Source: an uncultured Lachnospiraceae bacterium
Lineage (GTDB): Bacteria; Bacillota; Clostridia; Lachnospirales; Lachnospiraceae
Assembly (NCBI GenBank): GCA_947173495.1
Contig: CAMWFQ010000024.1
Coordinates: 1-64,000 of the forward strand
DNA length: 64,000 bases
Direction of reading: 5' to 3'
Shown one piece after another: positions 45,547 to 52,782 of the stretch. How positions within the stretch are numbered: the first letter of the stretch is position 1; each line of letters begins with the position of its first letter. The notes under the pieces were generated by a model. The model was not told the DNA's origin. It did not search any database and saw only the letters and a program-made list of their open reading frames with translations. The position numbers and the translations under genes are program-made.

Positions 45547-45942
45547 ATGAATTTGTCAGATAGAGTTCGCTTGATAATTTCAGAAAATGGTTTGAAGCAG
45601 AAAGAATTTGCCGCAAGTATCAATGTTACAGAAAGTTATATATCGAAGCTTATACGGGGCGGAAGTGGGTTATCTAATTCGACGGCCAGCCTCATTGCGG
45701 AGAGATATGGATATTCTGTAGACTGGCTTCTCTGTGGCAGAGAACCCAAAATGAGCAGTAAGAGCAAGGCTGGTAAGTTGAGCCCGCTTCAAAAGAAGCT
45801 TATTTTTGAAATCGAACATATGAGCGAAAGGGATTTAGTAGCAGTAAGGGCATTTATTCATTCACTGGAAGAATATAAGAAGATGCTTAACGTTGACGTA
45901 GTGTCAGAGGAGGAAAGAGCTTATAAAAAATGTGTTGAATGA
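45547..45942 (+). CDS. XRE-family transcriptional regulator
   Basis: This 132-residue protein has an N-terminal HTH_3 domain (NLSDRVRLIISENGLKQKEF, SINVTESYISKLIRGG, YSVDWLLCG). A C-terminal helix (LQKKLIFEIEHMSERDLVAV) probably serves dimerisation. ATG 45547 is preferred over GTG 45544. It is likely the repressor that keeps the element quiet, binding between the divergent promoters upstream. Confidence 0.9.
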   Translation: MNLSDRVRLIISENGLKQKEFAASINVTESYISKLIRGGSGLSNSTASLIAERYGYSVDWLLCGREPKMSSKSKAGKLSPLQKKLIFEIEHMSERDLVAVRAFIHSLEEYKKMLNVDVVSEEERAYKKCVE

Positions 45943-45972
45943 TAAAAAACATTAAAAATATTTAGTTTATTG

Positions 45973-46001
45973 TTGACATAATAACGATATTGTGATATAA
46001 T
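45973..46001 (+). promoter_or_regulatory. Perfect consensus SigA promoter
   Basis: TTGACA (45973-45978), exactly 17 nt, TATAAT (45996-46001). Both boxes are perfect consensus. Transcription should start near 46008 and run into the structured RNA. Confidence 0.88.
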
Positions 46002-46007
46002 AAGATA

Positions 46008-46190
46008 AATTAAAAAATAGAATATTACATAGCACCTAACAGGTGACAAAAATGACTTCTAGCTTGCTTGAGAGAGCAGCTATATGGCAATGCCAAAAGT
46101 ATTGGACATATAGTGCAACATTGCACAGCTTGAAGAAGCATGTGCAGTCGTGCATGAATTTTTGTCTCTGTTAGGTGCTTTTTATTTTTA
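46008..46190 (+). ncRNA. Structured RNA 1 of unknown class
   Basis: A 12-bp closing stem AGCACCTAACAG/CTGTTAGGTGCT (46031-46042 with 46168-46179) is stacked on GACAAAAAT/ATTTTTGTC (46045-46053 with 46158-46166). Inside are several hairpins, including CTATATG/CATATAG and GTGCAA/TTGCAC. A T-run (GCTTTTTATTTTTA) follows the closing stem, so it can end its own transcript of about 180 nt. No open frame of note is present. I match it to no RNA family I know. It precedes the gene at 46212 by ~20 nt. Confidence 0.6.
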
Positions 46191-46211
46191 TCAAAGAAAG
46201 GCGGTATAAGT

Positions 46212-47165
46212 ATGAAAAAAAATTCGAAAAAGATGTTTTGTGGAATCGACGAACTTATTTTTGATATCTGTGCGGAGGATGTATTTGTAAAGGTTAAAGA
46301 AAAAGAGTTGATAAATAAGCATGGGATACAGTATGGAGAAATATATATCACGTCGCAAAAAATCAAATTAAAAGTGAATTTGCCCCGCGCAATGGGATAT
46401 CAAAATAATTTTTTCCCCTATAAATATTCGGATGAGGATGCAATGCAATTGGATTTAATTAAAGCTGATATTATCAATGCACTAAAAAAAGCTGTGAGGG
46501 GCAGTTATAAAAATAAAGTGGAAAAGGTGGAACTAACTGCTATGATTGCTGTTGATTCGCAAGATGATATAGAAAAATTCTGTCGGTTAATTTCAGAGGT
46601 GTTTTGTGATGAGAATAAGCAATCCGCACAATTCATAAATAAACGATCCGATGGATTTGAAACAGTAATTACAGGGTGCGTTTCTGCGGCAATAAAAAAT
46701 AAGCTTAAGATTAAAGTATATGATAAAGGCGTGAAAGAAAATATGGGTGAGAATATTTTGAGAATAGAGTTTGTATTACTATCCCGATATTTAAAGCAGT
46801 TATTTAGAGAAGAATCCAGGACAAGTATAGAAAATATTTTGGCAGCAGAATCGCTTATCTTGTTGCAAAAAGAATTTTCAGTTTGTTACAGAACATATGT
46901 AGCCCCTCCAATAGATGAGTGTTTAAAAAAAACAATTAGGAAATTAGCTGATAAAATGATTGCTTCACGGCATCCTATCAGTGCATACAGGGAGATGACA
47001 AACAAAGTGCACTGTTTGGAAGAAGTCAGAAGAGCTCTGAAAATGTATGCGGGAAAAACTGGACAAAGTGATAACGCGAAAAATAGGGTGGTGAACGAAA
47101 TCAAAAGAAAATATGGTTTAAATGATAATATTTACGAAATATTGAAACGGCTGAAAATTACATGA
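46212..47165 (+). CDS. Putative replication protein of the element (unassigned)
   Basis: This 317-residue soluble protein is Lys-rich and AT-rich in coding. The middle segment KLKIKVYDKGVKENMGENILRIEF (quoted here in parts: IKVYDKGVKE, then LRIEF) recalls the YxK...LRxE block of gene II/X-type phage and plasmid replication initiators. No clear HUH or catalytic Tyr motif can be assigned by eye. The start ATG follows AAAGAAAGGCGG. It lies just downstream of structured RNA 1, which might regulate it or form part of an origin. The function is a guess from weak similarity. Confidence 0.45.
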   Translation: MKKNSKKMFCGIDELIFDICAEDVFVKVKEKELINKHGIQYGEIYITSQKIKLKVNLPRAMGYQNNFFPYKYSDEDAMQLDLIKADIINALKKAVRGSYKNKVEKVELTAMIAVDSQDDIEKFCRLISEVFCDENKQSAQFINKRSDGFETVITGCVSAAIKNKLKIKVYDKGVKENMGENILRIEFVLLSRYLKQLFREESRTSIENILAAESLILLQKEFSVCYRTYVAPPIDECLKKTIRKLADKMIASRHPISAYREMTNKVHCLEEVRRALKMYAGKTGQSDNAKNRVVNEIKRKYGLNDNIYEILKRLKIT

Positions 47166-47334
47166 AAATGTAATTATTGTTAATATCAATAATGCGAAAT
47201 AAAGTATTTGTTTGCATTTAAAATAGATCGAAAGATGTTTGAAAATAAATTTCTCGTATATATTTAAAAGTAAAATGAAGATATTGTAACAGCTTATAAA
47301 AGCAATAGAATTACAATGAGAGGAGGTGAAGAAA

Positions 47335-47679
47335 ATGCCATGGCAGAAAAATCAAAGTGGAAATCCCAAAGGAAGAAAAAAAATGACAGAAGAAGAAAAG
47401 CAGAAAAAAGAAAAGTTTACTCAGATGTTAAAAGCTTCGGTACCAGAAGCGCTGAAAATTCTTCTGGAAATAATGTGTAATGTAAATGCGCTAAACAGAG
47501 ACAGAATTTCCTGCGCAAGAGTAATTTTGGAAAGAGCCTATGGAAGTACACCATTATTATTGAATGCAGAAAAAGAGGATGATTTTGTAGAAATCCGAAT
47601 TATCAGAGAAAGGAATGAGTCTGATGAAGGGTATGGCTCTGATGCCGAATGGAATGAAGCGATCAATGAAATGGAATAA
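47335..47679 (+). CDS. DUF5681-like small protein
   Basis: This 114-residue protein begins MPWQKNQSGNPKGRKK, the QSGNPKGR motif of DUF5681, seen in many phage and mobile-element proteins. A basic Lys/Glu-rich stretch and a helical region (VPEALKILLEIMCNVNALNR) follow. The acidic C-terminus is probably disordered. ATG 47335 is set by the GAGGAGGTG RBS. It may bind nucleic acid; this is inference. Confidence 0.7.
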   Translation: MPWQKNQSGNPKGRKKMTEEEKQKKEKFTQMLKASVPEALKILLEIMCNVNALNRDRISCARVILERAYGSTPLLLNAEKEDDFVEIRIIRERNESDEGYGSDAEWNEAINEME

Positions 47680-47731
47680 CAGATACATTTATAAGTGTAA
47701 TAAGGGGAATGACATTTACAGGAGGAAAAAT

Positions 47732-47941
47732 ATGAAAAAAAGAAAACAGTTAAATGCAGATGAATTGAGAGCAGCAAAAACAGGAGGAATTAATGAGGCG
47801 TGCATGCGTTATGGATTAGGAAAAGCATTAATGCGTCAAACAGCGGAAAATGCAGAAGCTGTTATTCATATTGGAAAGCGCTATCTTATTAATTTTACTA
47901 TAGTTGACGATTACATGGACAGTCTTTCAATAAAAAGGTGA
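47732..47941 (+). CDS. DUF6462-type excisionase-like protein
   Basis: This 69-residue protein has ELRAAKTGGINEACMRYGLGK and IHIGKRYLINFTIVDDYMDSL, a winged-helix/MerR-like pattern as in DUF6462 and small excisionases. It is preceded by GGAGGAAAAAT; longer frames start in the previous gene. It may direct excision by the integrase or act as a regulator. Confidence 0.7.
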   Translation: MKKRKQLNADELRAAKTGGINEACMRYGLGKALMRQTAENAEAVIHIGKRYLINFTIVDDYMDSLSIKR

Positions 47942-47944
47942 TAT

Positions 47945-48118
47945 GGCAGCAGGGTAAAGATCGGCCTGACGTAATTGTAAGCCTCGTATTTCGTTTTTTT
48001 GGATGGATACATGGAAATACGGAAGAATAAGAAAAACGCCTATACGGGGCTGTCAGCGTGTCTGAGAGGCATGAAAATGACTGGCTTCTGACAGGAATAA
48101 ACGATCAGGCCTGCTGCC
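47945..48118 (+). ncRNA. Structured segment 2 (RNA or origin), unknown class
   Basis: Two coaxial closing helices, GGCAGCA/TGCTGCC and GGCCTGA/TCAGGCC (47945-47951 with 48112-48118; 47963-47969 with 48105-48111), have an 11-nt bulge on the 5' side only. Inside are CGTATTTC/GAAATACG (47985-47992 with 48014-48021) and CTGTCAG/CTGACAG (48050-48056 with 48088-48094). It is richer in GC than its neighbours, has no reading frame, and has no T-run. It could be a structured RNA, an origin or a transfer site. Confidence 0.5.
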
Positions 48119-48143
48119 GGTAAAGTATTGCGGATAGAAAAGT

Positions 48144-48362
48144 TTATTCCTTTTGCGTATCGCGTACCATAGTTTCGTCTATTGCCCGGATAACAAAAGC
48201 ATTCGTACTTTCACCTTTTTCAGCTGCATGAGCTTTTACAGCGTCTCTGTGTTCAGGAGTTGTCCGTACTTTAAGCTCGACAAATTTTTCCATATAACGT
48301 TTATTAGCCTCTTTTCGGGCATCAGAATAACCATTATAGGAGCTTTTCTTAGTTTCTTCCAT
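48144..48362 (-). CDS. Ribbon-helix-helix-type small protein
   Basis: This 72-residue protein has the pattern MEKFVELKVRTTPEHRDAVKAHAAEKGESTNAF (in parts: VELKVRTTPEHRDAV, ESTNAFVIRAIDETM), which fits an Arc/CopG-like RHH DNA-binding fold: one beta strand and two helices. RBS AAAGGAT. It may bind the 17-bp direct repeats in the intergenic region upstream of it (48487-48544). Confidence 0.78.
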   Translation of the reverse strand: MEETKKSSYNGYSDARKEANKRYMEKFVELKVRTTPEHRDAVKAHAAEKGESTNAFVIRAIDETMVRDTQKE

Positions 48363-48486
48363 AAAAAAATATCCTTTCTTAGTAATTAATGGGTAGGAAA
48401 AAATGATAGACCTTCTCCGCCCTACAATGCATTATAGCATGGAAATGCACATACGACTATGTATATTTTGCACAAACAATTTGAGT

Positions 48487-48544
48487 ATGGGAGTATGTAA
48501 TATTTGCTGTTTTGTCAATAGAAATACATGGGAGTATGTAATAT
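48487..48544. repeat. 17-bp direct repeats with 41-bp period
   Basis: ATGGGAGTATGTAATAT occurs at 48487-48503 and 48528-48544 without mismatch. The second overlaps TATAAT at 48542-48547, before the gene at 48612. They lie in the 249-bp divergent region and are probable operator sites for the RHH or XRE protein. Confidence 0.7.
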
Positions 48545-48611
48545 AATGAAGTTATAAAGCAAAAACTAAAGTGGCCACAGATGTAAAAAACAAAGAAAGG
48601 AAAGGAACTAT

Positions 48612-49115
48612 ATGAATAAAATGCTTAATATAGAGGCTGTAAGCAGAATTTATTATAATCTGATTAATAGCGGAGAATGTGATGATTTGCAGGAAACCGA
48701 CAAAGCAAGAGAAATTCTGAATGCTCATCTCATTAAAAATGATTTTAATAATGATAAGGAAGAAGCGCGTAAACGTTGTCTGTATACAGAAAAGCTAATT
48801 GGAAATTTTGCAATGGAAAACGAAAGGCAGGGATTCATTTACGGATTTAGTAATGCACTGAATCTCCTTACATCTGGTAAGGATCCCTATTATATAGATA
48901 GACTCGATTATATTATTAGATGTGAATACTCTACGTCTATTGTTGAGAAAATTGACAAGACAGATAGAATTATGGAAATTTTTAAAAAATATGTTCCTAA
49001 AGAAAAATATACGGATGTAGTAGATGTTTTGTGTGTCTGTATAGATGAAACAAAATATGCCGTATTTGAACAGGGATTTATTAGGGGGATTGCGGCTGTG
49101 AAAGGAGGAAACTGA
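48612..49115 (+). CDS. Hypothetical protein before the integrase
   Basis: This 167-residue, probably helical, soluble protein has the stretch EKLIGNFAMENERQGFIYGF and near its end YAVFEQGFIRGIAAVKGG, two similar G-F-x-x-G segments. I recall similar proteins in Lachnospiraceae mobile elements but no function. It ends 2 nt before the integrase start, so the two are in one operon. RBS AAAGGAAAGGAAC. Confidence 0.65.
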   Translation: MNKMLNIEAVSRIYYNLINSGECDDLQETDKAREILNAHLIKNDFNNDKEEARKRCLYTEKLIGNFAMENERQGFIYGFSNALNLLTSGKDPYYIDRLDYIIRCEYSTSIVEKIDKTDRIMEIFKKYVPKEKYTDVVDVLCVCIDETKYAVFEQGFIRGIAAVKGGN

Positions 49116-49117
49116 TC

Positions 49118-50341
49118 ATGGCAGGACAAAAGCGAACGGATAATAAGGGCAGAATTTTGAAAACAGGAGAGATACAACGTTCAGAGGATAATCGTTATGT
49201 ATATCGTTATACGGACTTAACAGGTAAAAGGAAGACAGTTTATGCAGTTTCCTTGCCGGAATTAAGGGAAAAAGAAAAAAAGATAGCATGTGATTTACAA
49301 GATGGTATAGATATCAGTAAAGGTAATATGACATTAAATCAGATGTTTCAAGAGTATATGAAAATAAAAACAGATTTAAGGCAAAGTACAAGAAATAATT
49401 ATATTATGTCATGGAAAAATGCAGTAGAAGGTACGGATTTGGGAAATATGAAAATCGTGCATATAAAGAGTATTTATATACGAAAATTTTATTCACAACT
49501 TGTGGAAAAAGGAATGGCAGAAAATACGATAAAATTATATCATAATCTGATAAATTCCGCATTGAAACTGGCAGTGGACTCTGATATTATCCGTAAAAAT
49601 CCTGCGAAGGACTGTAAAAAAAGTATCAGCGGTACGAAAAAAGAAAGAAAATCCATGACGATATCTGAACAGGAAAGAATATTGGATTTTATAAAAGGTA
49701 GTAACAGATATTCTGTATATTACCCTATGATTCTTTTCGCATTGTCTACGGGGCTTCGAGTAGGAGAGCTGACTGGTTTACGATGGGCTGATGTGGATTT
49801 GAAAGAAAATGTAGTGCGGATCAGACAGCAGCTCATTTATAAGAATTTTGGAGAGGGATGTAAATTTCATATTCAAGATTTAAAGACAGATGCCGGGCGA
49901 CGTGACATTCCACTGACACCCAATGCGAGAAAGAGCCTGATTCAGCAAAAAGAAATTGATTTTGCTTTGGGTAAGGCGATGAAGCGACAGGAGGTTGAAG
50001 GAATCTCTGATTTTGTCTTTGTAAACACAATGGGAAAGCCATATGCTGTAAATGCATTCAATTTTGTTCTGGATAATATTGTAGAGGCGTATAATAGACG
50101 GGAAAAGGCACAGGCAGAAAAGGAACATAGAGCTGCGGTGCTTTTACCACACATATCTGCACATATATTAAGGCATACCGCCTGTACAAGATGGGCAGAA
50201 TCAGGGCTTGAAATAAAAGTGCTGCAGTATATTATGGGCCATGCCAATGTATCTGTGACATTAGATGTATATACTCATTTGGATTCTACACAGATTCAGG
50301 AGAAAATGGAAGAAGCTCAAAAAAAAGTAAAGATAGGATAG
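49118..50341 (+). CDS. int: Tyrosine recombinase / integrase
   Basis: This 407-residue integrase has an N-terminal arm-binding region (~1-70), a SAM-like core-binding domain (~72-165) and a catalytic domain. Catalytic residues in sequence: R214 (TGLRVGE), K256 (LKTDAG), H349 and R352 (HILRH), H375 (GHANVS) and Y385 (TLDVYTHLD). All six are present, so it should be active. It lies next to the right junction, with a terminator after it and the GGTACA arm repeat 53 nt beyond its stop. It should act on the CIRCE-like core. Confidence 0.96.
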   Translation: MAGQKRTDNKGRILKTGEIQRSEDNRYVYRYTDLTGKRKTVYAVSLPELREKEKKIACDLQDGIDISKGNMTLNQMFQEYMKIKTDLRQSTRNNYIMSWKNAVEGTDLGNMKIVHIKSIYIRKFYSQLVEKGMAENTIKLYHNLINSALKLAVDSDIIRKNPAKDCKKSISGTKKERKSMTISEQERILDFIKGSNRYSVYYPMILFALSTGLRVGELTGLRWADVDLKENVVRIRQQLIYKNFGEGCKFHIQDLKTDAGRRDIPLTPNARKSLIQQKEIDFALGKAMKRQEVEGISDFVFVNTMGKPYAVNAFNFVLDNIVEAYNRREKAQAEKEHRAAVLLPHISAHILRHTACTRWAESGLEIKVLQYIMGHANVSVTLDVYTHLDSTQIQEKMEEAQKKVKIG

Positions 50342-50346
50342 AAATG

Positions 50347-50393
50347 ATCCTGCTGTCATTTGATTAAATACGAAATGGCAGCAGGATTTTTTT
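50347..50393 (+). terminator. Terminator of the integrase operon
   Basis: ATCCTGCTGTCATTT pairs with AAATGGCAGCAGGAT (one mismatch) around an 11-nt loop, followed by seven Ts. Confidence 0.85.
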
Positions 50394-50414
50394 AAAAGGT
50401 ACAAAAAAGGTACA
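50394..50414 (+). repeat. Right arm-type repeat (GGTACA pair)
   Basis: These 21 bases are identical to 43596-43616. A further shared motif, ACTTGAATAGTGATATT (50427-50443), differs by one base from 43475-43491 at the left junction. Confidence 0.7.
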
Positions 50415-50491
50415 AAATACAGATTTACTTGAATAGTGATATTCTATAAATCCCTGTTTTATAACCTTTTTACAAATAATTTACACATTTT

Positions 50492-50533
50492 TTAGCACTC
50501 TCACTTGACGAGTGCTAAAATGCATGTTATAGT
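50492..50533 (+). promoter_or_regulatory. CIRCE operator and hsp20 promoter, containing attR
   Basis: TTAGCACTC (50492-50500), a 9-nt spacer and GAGTGCTAA (50510-50518) form a perfect CIRCE element, the HrcA binding site. TTGACG (50505-50510), 17 nt and TATAGT (50528-50533) form a promoter that overlaps it. The last shared base of the element's direct repeat is 50508, inside the -35 box. Confidence 0.93.
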
Positions 50534-50632
50534 ACATATAGAACGTAAGGGATAGATGAATTTTGATTCCCGGTTCAGGAAACAATAAATAACAAAATAA
50601 ATTATTTATATTTATGGAAGGAGATATGACTT

Positions 50633-51076
50633 ATGATGATGCCCAGTATTTTCAGAGATAACTTATTTGATAACTTTATGGAGGATTTCGCATTTCCAGA
50701 TGTTGACAGAATGCTGTATGGGAAGAACGCAAAGAACCTGATGAAGACGGATGTGAAGGAAACGGAAGGCGGATACGTGGTTGACATCGACCTGCCGGGC
50801 TTTAAGAAGGATGAGATCAGGATGCAGCTTGAGAACGGCTATCTGACCGTCAGCGCAGCGAAAGGGCTTGATAAGGACGAACAGAATGAGGAAGGTAACT
50901 ACGTAAGGCGTGAGCGCTATGCCGGAAGCATGAGCCGGAGCTTTTATGTAGGGAACCATGTGACGGAGGAAGATGTTCACCCTAAATACGAGAACGGAAT
51001 TCTGACCTTCCAGATCCCGAAGGAGGAGAGGAAGGCAATGGAGAAAAAGGATCGCTATATTGCGATTGAAGGATAA
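50633..51076 (+). CDS. hsp20: Small heat shock protein (Hsp20/alpha-crystallin)
   Basis: This 147-residue holdase chaperone has the alpha-crystallin domain at ~38-147: MKTDVKETEGGYVVDIDLPG, FKKDEIRMQLENGYLTVSA and the GILTFQIPK motif near the end. It binds unfolding proteins without ATP. Three consecutive ATGs follow the AAGGAGAT RBS; the first is taken. The CIRCE operator at 50492 predicts HrcA-controlled heat induction. A terminator follows. Confidence 0.96.
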   Translation: MMMPSIFRDNLFDNFMEDFAFPDVDRMLYGKNAKNLMKTDVKETEGGYVVDIDLPGFKKDEIRMQLENGYLTVSAAKGLDKDEQNEEGNYVRRERYAGSMSRSFYVGNHVTEEDVHPKYENGILTFQIPKEERKAMEKKDRYIAIEG

Positions 51077-51097
51077 GTTTAAAGGATCATATGCATT

Positions 51098-51128
51098 AAG
51101 GAGCTGCTTTTGGGCAGCTCCTTTTTTT
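51098..51128 (+). terminator. Terminator after hsp20
   Basis: AAGGAGCTGC pairs with GCAGCTCCTT around TTTTGG, followed by a T-run. Confidence 0.9.
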
Positions 51129-51147
51129 AGAATTCAGGAAAGATTTA

Positions 51148-51176
51148 TTGTGGAAGAAGAACCTTGATGGTAAAAT
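51148..51176 (+). promoter_or_regulatory. Putative promoter of the sucrose module
   Basis: TTGTGG, a 17-nt spacer and TAAAAT lie 45 nt before the GH32 start. The -35 box is weak. Confidence 0.4.
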
Positions 51177-51220
51177 AAAATCACGATTCAGCGAAAAAAC
51201 AGGAGGCATGGAGGATTAAT

Positions 51221-52711
51221 ATGACAAGCCAGATTTTACGTGATGCACGAAAGTATGAAGAAGAGCGGGAGAGAAAAATTGCAAAGGAGCCCAGACCGGC
51301 CTTTCATCTCTCTGCCCGGGTAGGATGGATGAACGATCCCAACGGACTTTCTTTCTACAAAAACGAATATCATTTGTTTTATCAATATCACCCGTTCAGC
51401 GCTTATTGGGGGCCGATGCACTGGGGGCATGCGGTGAGCAGTGATCTTCTGCACTGGAAGCATCTTCCGGTAGCTTTGGCGCCTGATATGGATTATGACA
51501 GGGACGGGTGCTTTTCGGGAAATGCCGTTGTGCTGCCGGATGGAAGCCATATGCTGATGTATACGGGCGTGGTCAAGGAAGCGCAGCCGGACGGCAGTAT
51601 GCGGGAGGTTCAGACCCAGTGTCTTGCCATAGGCGACGGCATGGACTACGAAAAATATGCAGAGAACCCTGTGATTGATGAGAAGAGCCTGCCTGAAGGA
51701 GGGAGCAGATTTGATTTTCGGGATCCGAAGCTGTGGAAAAAGGCGGATGGCTCCTATCGGTGCGTTATGGGAAACTGCACGGCAGATCATGACGGACAGG
51801 TTCTGCTCTACAGCAGTCCTGACGGCTTTCACTGGAAATATGAAAAGATTCTGGCGGCAAACCGCGGACGTTTTGGCAGAATGTGGGAGTGCCCGGACTT
51901 CTTTGCGCTTGACGGCAAGCAGGTGCTTCTTGTGAGCCCTCAGGATATGATGCCCCAGGGATTTGAATATCACAACGGAAACGGAACCCTCTGCCTGATC
52001 GGAAGCTACGATGAGGAGACGGACACCTTCACGGAGGAGAAGGATCAGACGGTTGACTACGGTATCGACTTTTATGCGCCGCAGACGATTCTGGCTCCGG
52101 ACGGGCGCAGAATCATGATCGGGTGGATGCAGAACTGGGATACCTGCAATCTCCATGCGCCGGAGAGACCGTGGTTCGGACAGATGAGCCTGCCCAGAGA
52201 GCTTTCCATAAAGAACGGACGGCTGTTCCAGCAGCCGGTGAAGGAGCTGGAAGCCATGCGCAGCAATGAGGTGAGGTATGAAAATGTTTCCGTCACGGAT
52301 GTCATAAAGCTGGACGGCATAAAGGGGCGCAGGATCGATATGGAGTTGTCCGTCCGTCCGGGCGACGAAGAGAATATCTACCGGAAGTTTTCGGTGCGTT
52401 TTGCACAGGATGATATATATCAGACCTCTGTCAGCTTCAGACCTTATGAGTCTATTCTGAAGGTGGACAGGAAACATTCCGGTTCCAGAAGAGCGATTAT
52501 CCACCAGCGCCGCAGCCTGGTGAGAAGCGAAGCAGGCAGGCTGAAGCTGAGAATCATACTGGATTATTTCAGCGTGGAGGTATTTGTGAACGACGGAGAG
52601 CAGGTGGTTTCCGCAACGCTGTATACAGAGCCCGGTGTGGACGGAATCTCCTTTTATGCGGATGGCCTGGTCAATATGGATGTGGTCAAATACGATCTGA
52701 CAGAGGCATAA
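51221..52711 (+). CDS. GH32 sucrose(-6-phosphate) hydrolase / beta-fructosidase
   Basis: This 496-residue enzyme has the GH32 motifs WMNDPNG with nucleophile D39, FRDPK (~168-172) and ECPD with the acid/base Glu near residue 224. A C-terminal beta-sandwich follows (LKLRIILDYFSVEVFVNDGE). It would split sucrose, sucrose-6-phosphate or short fructans in the cytosol, since there is no signal peptide. A PTS or sucrose transporter gene is not in the window. Its gene is followed directly by fructokinase. Coding GC is higher than in the element before it. Confidence 0.94.
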   Translation: MTSQILRDARKYEEERERKIAKEPRPAFHLSARVGWMNDPNGLSFYKNEYHLFYQYHPFSAYWGPMHWGHAVSSDLLHWKHLPVALAPDMDYDRDGCFSGNAVVLPDGSHMLMYTGVVKEAQPDGSMREVQTQCLAIGDGMDYEKYAENPVIDEKSLPEGGSRFDFRDPKLWKKADGSYRCVMGNCTADHDGQVLLYSSPDGFHWKYEKILAANRGRFGRMWECPDFFALDGKQVLLVSPQDMMPQGFEYHNGNGTLCLIGSYDEETDTFTEEKDQTVDYGIDFYAPQTILAPDGRRIMIGWMQNWDTCNLHAPERPWFGQMSLPRELSIKNGRLFQQPVKELEAMRSNEVRYENVSVTDVIKLDGIKGRRIDMELSVRPGDEENIYRKFSVRFAQDDIYQTSVSFRPYESILKVDRKHSGSRRAIIHQRRSLVRSEAGRLKLRIILDYFSVEVFVNDGEQVVSATLYTEPGVDGISFYADGLVNMDVVKYDLTEA

Positions 52712-52782
52712 TGAGAGAAGAGGTGGCGAGAAGCCGGCTGCGTGGAAGGTATTTACACAATAATCACAGGAGGGAACAGATT

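Larger units (their letters stand above)
43481..50508. mobile_element. 7.0-kb integrative element inserted in the hsp20 CIRCE/promoter
   Basis: The element is bounded by the 17-bp direct repeat at 43464-43480 and 50492-50508. It carries a tyrosine integrase beside its right end and an excisionase-like DUF6462 gene, regulators, a possible replication gene, an Mrr-like nuclease and two structured RNAs. Both ends hold a 21-bp identical sequence with two GGTACA units. The content is AT-rich against the flanks. No relaxase, capsid or terminase gene is seen, so it is a small integrative or satellite-like element. Confidence 0.85.

Noticed and set aside
46031..46190. RNA 1 as a known riboswitch
   Set aside because: I found no conserved core of c-di-GMP, SAM, TPP, purine, cobalamin or T-box classes.
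50427..50443. ACTTGAATAGTGATATT as the true right junction of the element
   Set aside because: The longer identity at 50492-50508, with matching upstream flank and perfect CIRCE reconstruction, explains the boundary better. The inner motif is preceded by unrelated sequence.
51236..52504. A 422-codon open frame on the minus strand inside the GH32 gene
   Set aside because: It lies wholly opposite a gene with all GH32 motifs, has no RBS or family match, and is typical of a GC-richer gene's antisense frame.
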